From Zeus faber (taxonomy: Eukaryota > Chordata > Actinopteri > Zeiformes > Zeidae): DNA of 64,000 nucleotides. Shown here in pieces: positions 1 to 11,400 of the stretch (position 1 is its first letter; each line of letters opens with the position of its first letter). Location: the NCBI GenBank assembly GCA_960531495.1, contig OY482864.1, positions 4,031,734 through 4,095,733 of the forward strand, in the 5' to 3' direction. The notes under the pieces were generated by a model that made no database searches, was not told the DNA's origin, and saw only the letters and a list, made by a program, of their open reading frames with translations. The position numbers and the translations under genes are program-made.

Positions 1-859
1 AGGCCTAAGTCGAGCAGTTGGGGTATGTGGTAGTGGGGAGTATTTTTGGTGCCACCTGCAAATGGGGAGAGCCAGCACTGGCTGGCAACCAGAAGGGGAC
101 GCAGCTGCAGATGATTGAGGTAATTAGCAGAGTGTTTAAAAGCTGGTGTGTTTTCACCTCCCTCTCTCTCCTCACATCAAGGCTGCTCCCCCACTCCAGA
201 CTGCACATGACAGTTATTTATATGTTTGTCTAAAAAGACAAACGTTGCAACTTTTAATAAATGCCAAGCTAAGACTCCCCTTTGTTCCACCAGTATCCTG
301 GTCCCTCTCTACCCTGCAACCAACAATGTTGTTTCAACAACATTTTCCTAAACTATTTCGTACAACATATGTAAATCGTAATCACTGATGAATAAGTATG
401 TGAACAGCAAAGATTCTCTAGCCCACGCATAGAAATTTCCATTCATGCAAAATTGATACAGGCAAGACTCAAACGAGGGCAGTAGAACAATAAGAAACGA
501 GAGCAGGACGACCGAAGGGGGTGGGGGGGCAAAATGCCACAACTATGATCTGTAGTTTCTCCCAGGACACCAGCTGCTGATGAAGGGAAGAGAAGGACGA
601 GGTTCTGTTCTGATCGAAAAATGTAATACACTCTCTGGAGCTGCCAGGGGCTGCCCCTTGTGGTCGCCTGCGTGAACACTCCATGATTAGGCACATTTAA
701 AAAAAAAAATTGTTTTACATCACTATGTCTGTAACAAACTCATCGGCAGTGATCTACGACTGCAATGGATATAAAAAATTCTTGAAACAACAATTTTGGG
801 TGGCCAGTGGGGATTCTACACGCCAACACAATCAACAAGGACAATAAAATCAATTGAGT
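1..859. other. Intergenic flank, no gene recognised
   Basis: No reading frame here resembles a protein family and no RNA gene or terminal inverted repeat is visible. The open frames are short and overlap on both strands. The sequence becomes transposon-derived at about 860. Confidence 0.5.
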
Positions 860-3290
860 CACTACTCCACGGGAGGGCAGATGGAATACACCACGTAAGC
901 GAGGCGGCATTCGGACCAGAATGAAGACCAGACCTTACCGTTCACTTCTGCCCAGCATCCTTCTTGCCGATGTCCAATCCCTGGAAAATAATGGGAGATA
1001 GAACTCTGAACCACTGCTAGACACTGTACAAGAATGGATACAAGACCGTCTTGCACCCTGCTTTCAGGAAATCGGACCACGCCGTCATCTCATTGCTTCC
1101 TGTTTACAAGCCTTGCATTGTGAGTGGAACAGTAGTGACAAGGGACGTAAAGCAGTGGTCAGACAAATCAGAGGCCGCGCTTCAGGACGCTCTGAGTGAC
1201 GTTGACTGGAACATGTTCCAATCAAGTTCCAATGACATCAGCGAGTTTACGGAAGTAGCTATGAGCTTCATAGTTACGATAGCGTACACATCGTCCCCAC
1301 AGTGAAAGTTTGGATATTTCTGAACCAGAAATCGTGGGTCAATAAATCCATCCGCAGCGCTCTGAATGCTCGCACGGCCACTTCAACGAAGGTCTTGTAT
1401 CTGGCAACATGGAACAAGTTGCGTCCTATAAGCTGTGGCGGGTGGTGAAGGACGCTAAACGGACATATAGGGACAAAGTGGAGCTACAGATTGAGCAACA
1501 AGACACCAGATGCTTGTGGCAGGGGCTGCAGACTATTACTAACTACAAGAGGAGCGCCTCCCCAGCTACGAGTGTAGACGCTTCCCTTGCCGACGAACTG
1601 AACTCCTTTTATGCGCGGTTTGAGCCTGGCAACAGCACCGCTAGCTCACCGGCGAATTGGAGTTACACCGCTGGGGATGAGTGCGCACTCTCAGTGTCTG
1701 AGCATGACGTCAGGAGGGCTCTGATGTGGGTGAACACCAGGAAAGCTGCGGGCCCAGACGGCATATTTGGGCGAGTACTGAAGACCTGTGCTTACCAGCT
1801 AGCCTCGGTACTCACTAGGATATTCAATGCCTCCCTGGCCGAGTCGGTGATACCGTCCTGCTTCAAGAGGTCCACCATCATCCCTGTGCCGAAGAACGTC
1901 TCTCCGGTCTGTTTGAATGACTACCGTCAATTGGCCCTCACCTCGTGATCATGAAGAGCTTCGAGAGGCTTATTAAGGATTACATCTGTGCCTCCCTCCC
2001 CTGCATCATTGACCCGCTGCAGGCCCCAGGTGGTTAGGGTGGGGAGACACACGTCAAGCACCCTAACCCAGAACACAGGATCCCCCCAGGGCTGTGTCAT
2101 CAGCCCCCTACAGGTACTCCCTGAACACACATGACTGTGTGGCCAGCTCCAACACATCATCAAGTTTGCTGACGACACCACTGTGGTGGGCCTGATCGCT
2201 GAAGATGGTGAGAAGGCCTACCATGAGGAGGTGACGGACCTGTCCCTCTGGTGCCAGGACTAAAGCCTCCTCCTGAATATCAGCAAAACTAAGGAGCTGA
2301 TTGTGGACTTGAGGATAGTATTTCAACCGGGGACGCACGTGTCGTTGGTGATTAGTGGGACTTCTCTCGACAGGGTGAGCGGCTTCAAGTACCCAGAAGT
2401 CCACCTCATGGAGGACTTAACACGGACTATACATACAGACACTCTGGTGAGAAAGGCGAGGCAGCGTCTTCACAACCTCAGGCAGCTGAATAAATTCGGG
2501 GTCTCGGTGAGGATCCTCAAGTCCTTCTACTGTGGAGCAGTGGAGAGCATCCGGACATCACTGCCTGGTTTGGGAACTGTACTGCTCAGGACAGGCGGGC
2601 CCTGCAGAGGGTGGTGCGTTGAGCCGTACGTACCACTGGAACTACCCTCCCTTCCCTGCAGGACTTATACACCAGGAGGTGTAGTAGCAGAGCCTGCAGG
2701 ATCATGAAGGATCCTTATCACCCCAACAACAGACTGTTCCAGCTGCTGCGGTTAGGCAAGTGCCTCCACAGTCACACAGTGAGGACAGAGAGACTGAGAC
2801 AGAGTTTCTTCCGGCAAGCCATAAGGACTGTCAATGTTGAACTCAACAGGGGCCCTCACTGAGACACTCACATAGGCCCCACTGCCTTACTGTACCATAT
2901 GTTGCATAATGTTCTGCATTCTGTATTGTTACTGTATTGCTGTGCTGTTGTATAACTGTACTGTATATCTCAACACACACTACCTCCTTTTGTTCACATG
3001 CCACTTTACTGCACATATCTGTATATACGTAATAATATTCCTCTTGCTTCTATTTTGTATTCCCACTCCGTATATTACCTTTTTACTCCTATTTTATTCT
3101 GTTTACTAACTGAATTACGTTTTAGGAATCAGTTAGTTTAGTTAGTTTGTTAATTAGTTAGCCACGGTGTCAGTTAGTACTTATTGTGCATAATCTCTGG
3201 GTGCGTTGCAATGACATTTCAGTGCATATTTGTATTCTCGTATGTATATGTATGTGATAAATAAACATCTTTTTTTTTTTTTTTAAGGAC
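860..3290 (+). mobile_element. Rex1-clade LINE copy A, degenerate
   Basis: This is a decayed non-LTR retrotransposon encoding endonuclease plus reverse transcriptase. An endonuclease start (SILLADVQSLEN near 950) jumps by deletion to the endonuclease end (KSDHAVISLLPVY near 1070-1110). A linker and the RT N-terminus follow (RKAAGPDGI near 1740). The RT core is deleted around 2015-2035 and resumes before the catalytic FADD (2165-2176). The AT-rich 3' region ends in GATAAATAAACATC and a T run at about 3270-3284. Stops and frameshifts make it non-functional. Assignment to Rex1 (CR1-related, fish-wide) rests on the YSSAFNT-type RT motif of the sister copies in this window. The clade is likely; the subfamily is not determined. 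Confidence 0.85.
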
Positions 3291-4150
3291 TTGAATGGTC
3301 TGGCCTCAGGTTCCGCATTTGTTTGGAGTTCTTAAATTATGAAATTAGACATAATTTAAGATAAGAACCAATCTAAAATTATTTTGAAAAATGAATAGCG
3401 CAGTTATCCACAATGCTTTTGCACACTGTTGAAAACAGAAAGCAAACTACCAGTGCTTAAAACCCTAGAGAATAAAAACCCATTGAAACAACAGTCGCTG
3501 AGGCTTTCCATGAGATGGATGCCATTTGGCCTTTCTAATTTCAGAAATTTTAATAGCAAAGAATACATTTTTTGTACATTTCATTGTGTAATATACATTT
3601 TAAAGTTCACAGAAAGCATATTGGCATACCTCAGACAGAAAAGCCTTATTTTTTATAAACCTCTTGAATCTTGAATCCATTACACATGCATTACTTGTGA
3701 CGGGGTGAAACATTTCATCCTATTATGGCTGCCACACAAAAAATATACTCAGAGTTAAATTCATCAGCTAATAATTAGCAATACATAACATATCATGATC
3801 ATGAATATCATGTTTTTTGTCATTGATATCACAAATAATTTATTTTAAAACTCTTTTCTCTATCTATTATCAGTAATGGGGTTGATAGATTATGCTTCAT
3901 AGATCAGACACCACACATCATAAAACATGAAATCAGTGAAAAATAATATTATCATTCAACAGGTTTTGAATTGAGCTCCTCTAAAAGCCTAAGTAGTCAT
4001 ATTGCTGGAGCAAGCCGCCATATTTGGGGGATCACTCACATTGACTGTGAACATCTGCATTTTTGAGTTAAAAGATGTCTTGGAAGTCTTGTTAGGTGAA
4101 AAACTGCTACTGTTACTAAATGACTGCTATATACTGTATATATATATATA
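3291..4150. other. AT-rich intergenic stretch, nothing recognised
   Basis: There is no coding homology, RNA gene or terminal repeat that I can support. The sequence is AT-rich with scattered short open frames. Confidence 0.5.
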
Positions 4151-4364
4151 TGAGGTTTCCTCCATCTAACATCAGTTAGGACCCCCACCAAAAACATGCA
4201 CACATCACCATCGTCTGACCAGCGATGGACACTCATCACCAGGTCCCCGGGCGCGTCGACGAATGCTGACCATTGCTCCTAGGTGCCCCCCTGGAGGAAG
4301 GACAAGCCAGGATGGGTTAAATGCAGAGGCCTCATTTCACCGGCCACCACCCCAAAAAGCGTGC

Positions 4365-4424
<60 letters not shown>

Positions 4425-4440
4425 GCATGTTGGTGTAGTT
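4151..4440 (+). mobile_element. SINE family 1, 5'-truncated copy
   Basis: This matches the body of the full copy at 23390-23905: the gaggtttcctcc block, the gcgatggacact block, the ggacaagccaggatggg block and the tttcaccggccacc block, followed by a GT-rich tail. The tRNA-like head with the B box is missing. The (GT)n(TA)n tract at the end has expanded from the element's own tail. Confidence 0.75.
4360..4424. repeat. (GCGT)/(GT)n(TA)n microsatellite
   Basis: A simple repeat run of about 65 bp changes from GTGC units to GT and then TA. It lies at the 3' end of the SINE copy. Cys-Val open frames across it are repeat artefacts. Confidence 0.95.
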
Positions 4441-4769
4441 TCTAGGGCTTCCTTTAGGAAGCGCTATTTGTCGATAATTATTCTATGTACGACGCTAAAA
4501 CTGAAAATTATTTGTGTAAACTACTCATGGATAGAATAAACATTTGGCCATGGACATTTTTGCCTCAATATTTTTTTCGTGATTACATTTAAAAATGTAA
4601 CGAACTGTCCAGTCACACATGAAATTCAGGATTTCGGAACCCACGACAAAGATAAAAGGTAATATATTAAATTATTCATTTGAGTTAACTTTTACCATGT
4701 ATAAGAGAAATCTCGGCATCAAATTCCGACACTTCCCTAGTGATGACTTATTCATGTAAATCACTTTTT

Positions 4770-5160
4770 GCGTTGCACTTTTAAGGGGTTAATATTGAAG
4801 GGTTAATTCGATTTTGCACGTAATAGTCTGCACGTTCAGTGACGCGAGAGGAAAGTAAGACGGAACCCTTGTTGTTCGGTCTTTGCGCAGGGGGGAGGAT
4901 ATATCAGGTACACACACGTGTTACAGCATTAGTTAGATGTTTGATAATGTCACGCCGTCTAGAGGTGACGTAAGGTGCGTTTCGACGTATTATATCTCAC
5001 TAATTGATGTTTCGACATACTTTCAAATGTGTTGTGTTGTTTTGTGTCGCTAACGCCGGCTACGGTTTGCTGAACAGGGTTATTCATTTTCTTTCGTCCC
5101 AGTTGCTGCACCTTCAATTGGGTCCGGCGCCGGGTTCTGACCCACTTCTGACCCTCAGAC
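4770..5160 (+). promoter_or_regulatory. COX11 upstream region and probable 5' UTR
   Basis: This non-repetitive stretch immediately precedes the COX11 start codon. CpG density rises towards the ATG (GGCGCCGGG at about 5128). An ETS-like ACGGAA is present at about 4860. An ATG at 5004 opens a 117-codon frame that overlaps the COX11 start out of frame, so the real transcript probably begins downstream of it. No TATA box at a convincing distance was identified. The assignment is positional. Confidence 0.35.
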
Positions 5161-5478
5161 ATGCTGCTCGCCCGCCTTGTCCGGGAGTCTTTCGGCTGCT
5201 CTATGCTCCTGATCCGGAGTGCCCCGGCTCTCCGACATCAGGGCGCAAGGAATTTACACAACTACTATGTTCAGGCCCCAGATTTCCTCACCCGCCGGCT
5301 CAATCTCAGGTTCAACACGCCGACCAGGGGCATCAAGGGTCGGAAGCGGCGGACTGAAAGCCAGGCGGATGAGTGGCGGACGAGGAACAAGACGGTGCTG
5401 ACTTACATCGTGGCTGCTGGGGTGGGGATGATCGGCCTCTCATACGCCTCTGTGCCGCTCTACAGGCTGTACTGCCAG
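5161..5478 (+). CDS. COX11: COX11 exon 1
   Basis: Encodes residues 1-106: presequence, membrane segment ([18 protein letters not shown]) and the conserved LYRLYCQ end, which carries the first copper-related cysteine. The donor is cag|gtaatt. Confidence 0.95.
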
Positions 5479-8400
5479 GTAATTAAATAAGAACACCGTA
5501 AGGTCATTCTCTGATGTCTTCACAATTGGTGGTTAACAGTAGCAGCGTTCAGTCAGAAGTGGGTGCACAATGCAAAACAATACCGTCAACAATCAATGAG
5601 ATGAAATACTTATGTAACCCCCCCCCCCCCCGAAAGAGGACGACAAAGTCACCTACCACTGTTATCACTGAATAATACCGTACTAATACCGTTAATGTAA
5701 CATTTTTTTTCTGCCATTTACCTAAATGTCGATTTGTTTGATTATGTTTGTATTGGACACAATGTGTGTTGAAGGTAGAGTCACTTTGGACTGCTACTGG
5801 TTGTTTCTGCTTGTAGCCAACAAAGCTAATTGGAGCTGAATTTATTAGACTTATGATCAGAGCAGGTTACTCTCCTTTAAAGAATAAGTCCACATAATCT
5901 GATTTTTCTTTTATTGGTAGTCAACCCAAGTGATTGGAATCAGAATATTTAAAATAGATGCAGCATTGAGAGAATCTATTCCAATGGGGCAATCGTGGTT
6001 GCCAGAGAACGTCCACTGAAAGAGCTGTTTTTTTTTTTTTATTGGCACCAACTCTCAGACTGTTATGAGGAGTGTCTGAAAACATCTTTCATTATTGAAG
6101 GAAAAAAAAAAGAAATCTGAATTGTCTGTTTGGCAGGTGTCGGGGCTAGGGGGGACAGCAGTGTCTGGCCATGATACAGAGCAGGTGGAGACCATGACAC
6201 CCGTGAAAGACAGAGTCATCAAGATCACTTTCAATGCTGACACGCATGCCAGCATGCAGTGGAATTTCCGTCCGCAACAGTCAGAGATCTATGTAAGCAC
6301 TCATTCAGTGTTAAAGGTGCAGTGTGTAGAATTTAGTGGCATCTAGAGGTGAGGTTGCAGATCGCAACCAACTGAATACCCCTCCCCATGCCGGTGCAAC
6401 GTGGTGGCCTCTGTGGAAGAGACATGGCCACGAAACTCACAAAAAAACACGAAAGGCTGTCTCTCGAGCCACTGTTTGGTTTGTCCCTTCCGGGCTATTG
6501 TAGAAACATGGTGCCCTCCGTGGAAGTGTATGATAAAAAATATCTCAATCTAAGGTAATGCAAACACAACAATTCATATTTTCATGGAATTATATAATAA
6601 TTAAAATATACTGATGAATATTATATTACATTTCTGCCAAGTCTGGGCCATAAATTGTACACACTGCACCTTTTACTTTAATGACTGTCATCTTCTTTAA
6701 CTTATTTTAATCATTTTCTCTCTATCTCCCTCACTACATTTCCTCTGTTTTTGTAATAATGGAATAGGCCTGATGGAGGTGCTCTCAAACTGGGGGGAAA
6801 AAAATGAAGATGCCTCCTACCACTTGTAATTTAAGATGTTTTAGTGTTCTTCAAATTGACCTTTTGTCTATGGTGGCTAACAACTGAATGGCATTCATTT
6901 CTATGTGTTGTTGAATTAAATAAATTATCTAATTCAATAAAAATAAATAATTCTATGTGAATACAATTTTACTGCAACAACTGTATATTAGTGAAAGGAG
7001 TCAAAAGGAAAGTGCTTTACCTCTGGTATTGAGATATATGTCAGAGTTTGTATAACTTTTTTGCTAACTGTGTCTCACAAGAGCTTAGAATTTAAAAGTT
7101 GTGGTACTGTATTGCAGAGCGCGAAAGAAAAACACAACTGCTCAAATGCACCAAAAATAAATTAATACCGCGTTGGCTTTAAATGCTGAAATATTAAAAC
7201 TGCCCATGTCCATTCCTCCAGGTGGTACCAGGAGAGACTGCCCTGGCATTCTACAGGGCCAGGAACCCCACCGATAAACCCGTCATTGGCATTTCCACCT
7301 ACAATGTGGTGCCCTTCGAGGCTGGACAGTACTTCAACAAAATCCAGGTAGTGTACCAGTGTGCCTCAGTTCAGATTCTGCTAGATCATGTGTAATACAG
7401 GGTTCCCACCGGGTACTTTAGGTTTTTGAATTTCGCCCTCAGTAAAGTAAGTGCTGGAATGTCTTTAAAACGGGCCCTTTTGTGCTGAAGTACTTGAATA
7501 GTCCTTGGAAAAAGAAACAGTTATTAAAACCTGTGAATGTGATTTAAAAAAAATAAAATAAAAAATCTTCCAGAATCGCTTTTACAACATAGAATATGCC
7601 AGGGAAATGTACATTTAATTCAGCATGGTTGGACTCATATAACAGTGGATGACAATTTGATTAATAATAGATAATAGAACAAGGAATAGTGCTCATTAAG
7701 AAACACCAAGTGCCTAAACAATGGGCTGAGTATATCAAGGAATTATATGCGGATCAAAGAAGTCATAAACAAGATCTACAAATCAGGAAAAATACCAGAC
7801 AAATTTCTGAAAAGCAATTTCATTCTTTATGACTCATATAAACACGAGTACAATAACCACTCGAAGAAGAATCTTTAATTATCACACACTACAACACATG
7901 CATTGGGATGGTGGTGAAATGATTTAACCCATCCTGGCTTGTCCTTCGTCTGGGGGGGAGCCAGGAGCAGTGGGCAGCATTTGTTGACGCGCCCAGGGAC
8001 GAGTGTCCATCGCTGGTCAGGCGGTGGAGGAAACCCCATGTGAGCATGGGGAGAACATGCAAACTCCTGCTAAAATAACCCGCCAACAGCCAGTGCCAAC
8101 AGCGTCCAAGGCAGGAATCGAACACAGGACCTTCTTGCTGTGAGGCAGCAGTGCAATGCACCACCGTGCCACTATCATTGATAGCAGGATTTCAGAATAC
8201 CAGCTGTTATAGAAAAGGAACAAGATTCAGGAGGTTATTTGTCACATAAATATACATACGTTCATACATATATACAGTCCAAAAGTGATTGCATCTTTGT
8301 ACTAAGAACAATTGGAACGGGTAAACCATGAGCAACCAGTTGAGATACTGAAAGAAGAAGGAATTCTGTCGCATGAAAAAGTCTGTTGGAACCAGGGGCT

Positions 8401-11400
8401 GTGAGCTTCGCAGCCACGTTAGCCGACAGCATCGTTCCCACGGTGAAAGTTAGGATATTTCCAAACCAGAAACCGTGGGTCGATAAATCCATCCACTGCG
8501 CTCTGAATGCTCACATGGCTGCTTACGACGGTCTTGTTTGTGTGAATATGGACAATTACAAAGCGGCGTCTTACAATCTGCGGAGGGCGGTGAAGGACGC
8601 TAAACGGATGTACAGAGACACAGTGGAGCTACAGATGGCGCAATGGGACACCAGACAACTGTGGCACGGGCTACGGACTATTACGAACTATAAAAGCAGC
8701 CCCTCCCCAGCCAAGAGTGTGGACGCCTCCCTAGCCAACAAACTGAACTCCTTTAATGTGTAGTTTGAGTCTGGCAACAGCACCGCTAGCTCGCGCCCGG
8801 GCAACTCTGTGTCTGAGCATGATGTCAGGAGGGCTCTGATGCGTGTGAACACCAGGAAAGCTGCGGCGCCAGATGGCATATCTGGGCAAGTACTGAAGAC
8901 CAGTACTAACCAGCTAGCCCCGGTGTTCACTATATTCACAATATTCAACATCTCTGGCTGAATCAGTGGTCCCATCCTGCTTCAAGAGGTCCACCGTCAT
9001 TCCTGTCCCGAAGATCGCCTCTCCTGCCTTCCTGAATGACTACCTTCCGGTGGCCCTTACCTCCGTGGTCATGAAGTGTTTCGAGAGGCTGATTTAAGGA
9101 TTATATCTGCGCCTCCCTCCCCTGCAAGATCAAGATTCAAGATTCAAGATTTTTTATTTGTCACATTCATATACATACTTTCATACATATATGCAGTGAA
9201 ATGTAATGCTACGCACCCGGTGATAGCACACAGTATGTCCTAGGAAAAAAAGAAATAAAAGTAAAGAATTCCTTTCTAATAGACAGACTAACTGACTCCT
9301 AAAACGTATTACAGTAAGTTGAATACTTATAGAATAAGATAAAAATATATAGAAAAAAGTTCAATAAAAATAAAATGAAATAAAATGGAATAGATAGAGG
9401 GAATATGCCTATGTATATACAGATATGTGCAATTAAAGTGGCATGTGAATTAAAGTGGCATGTGAATGTGAATAGAGTGAGGTAGTGTTTGGGATAATAC
9501 AGCACAGTATACAACAGTATGGCGCAGCAATACGGCATCACGAACAACCCTGAACAGTGACACAGTATACGGTACAGTATGCTACATACAGTACAGTAGG
9601 TAGTGGAGCCTAGTGTGTGGCTCGGTTAGGACCCCTGGTGAGGTCAGCGTTGACAGTTCTAATGGCGTGCGGGAAAAAACTCTGTCTCAGTCTCTCTGTT
9701 CTCGCTGTGTGACTGCGGAGGCGCTTGCCTGACCGCAGCAGCTGAAACAGTCCGTTGTTGGGGTGATGAGGATCCTTCATGATCCTACGGGCTCTGCTAC
9801 TACACCTCCTGGTGTATAGCTTCTGCAAGGGGGGGAGGGTAGTTCCAGTGGTACGTTCAGCTGAACGCACCACCCTCTGCAGGGCCTGCCTGTCCTGGGC
9901 AGTACAGTTCCCAAACCAGGCAGTGATGTTGCCTGTCAGGATGCTCTCCACTGCTCCAGAGTAGAAGGACTTGAGGATCCTCACGAGACCCGGAATTTCC
10001 TCAGCTGCCTGAGGTGGTAGAGACGCTGCCTCGCCTTTCTCACCAGAGTGTCCGTGTGTACAGTCCATGTTAAGTCCTCTGTGATGTGGACTCCCAGATA
10101 TCTGAAGCTGTTCACCCTATCGACAGAAGTCCCATTAATCCACAACGGCGCGAGCGTCCTCGATTGTGATCCACGCCTAAAGTCCACAATCAGCTCCTTG
10201 GTTTTGCTGACGTTCAGGTGTAGGCTGTTGTCCTGGCACCAGAATGACAGGTCAGTCACCTCCTCGCGGTAGGCCTTCTCATCGCAGTCGGTGATCAGGC
10301 CCACGACCACGGTGTCGTCAGCAAACTTGATGATGGTGTTGGAGCTGGACCTGGCCACACAGTCATGTGTGTACAGGGAGTACAGTAGGGGGCTGAGGAC
10401 GCAGCCCTGGGGGGATGCTGTATTCAGGGTGAGGGAGCTGGACATGTACTTCCCCACCTTGACCACCTGGGGGCGGCCTGTGAGGAAGTCCAGGATCCAG
10501 CTGCACAGCGGACCATTCAATCCGAGCTCCTTCAGCTTGACAGCGGGTCTGGTGGGGACTATGGTGTTGAAAGCTGAACTATAATCGATGAACAGCATTC
10601 TCACATAGGCCCCCTTCTGGCCATCCAGGTGCGTGAGCGTGGTGTGCAGTACCTGGGAGACCGCGTCTTCCGTGGATCTGTTTTGCCGGTACGCGAACTG
10701 CAACGGGTCCAAGGTGCGGGGAAGGGAGGCGCAGATATAATCCTTAATCAGCCTCTCGAAACACTTTATGACCACCGAGGTGAGGGCCACCGGGCGGTAG
10801 TCATTCAGGCAGGTAGTCATTCAGGCAGGTTGGAGAGGCGATCTTCGGCACAGGAACGACGGTGGACCTCTTGAAACAGGACGGGACCTCTGATTCAGCC
10901 AGGGAGATGTTGCAGAGTAATGTTGCCCTGCAGAGGGTGGTGCGTTCAGCTGAACGTACCACTGGAACTACCCTCGCCCCCCTTGCAGGAGCTGTAGTAG
11001 CAGAGCCCGCAGGATCATGAAGGATCCTCATCACCCCAACAATGGACTGTGCCAGCTGCTGCGGTCAGGCAAGCACCTCTGCAGTCAAACAGCCAGAACT
11101 GAGAGACTGAGACGGAGTTTCTTCCCGCAAGCCATAAGAACTGTCAACGCTGAACTCACCAGGGGTCCTCACTGAGTCACACACAGGCTCCACTACCTTA
11201 CTGTTCTGTATGTAGCATACTGTACTGCATACTGTATCACTGTTTTGAGAGAAAGAGAGAGTCTTTATTTGTCACACAGCACACCACACTACAACACATG
11301 CTTGCACACACACATGCACAGGATGCACAGGATGCACTTGCCTGTCCTTCCTCCGGGGCCACAGCCAGGAGCAGTGGGCAGCATACGTGGACGCGCCCGG

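Noticed and set aside
5004..5357. 117-codon frame starting upstream of COX11 and overlapping it
   Set aside because: Out of frame with COX11 and without recognisable motifs; the in-frame COX11 presequence starts at 5161.
9126..10918. Twin-priming 5' inversion of a single Rex1 insertion
   Set aside because: The inverted segment contains its own 3' terminus, which twin priming would not produce; a separate nested insertion is simpler.
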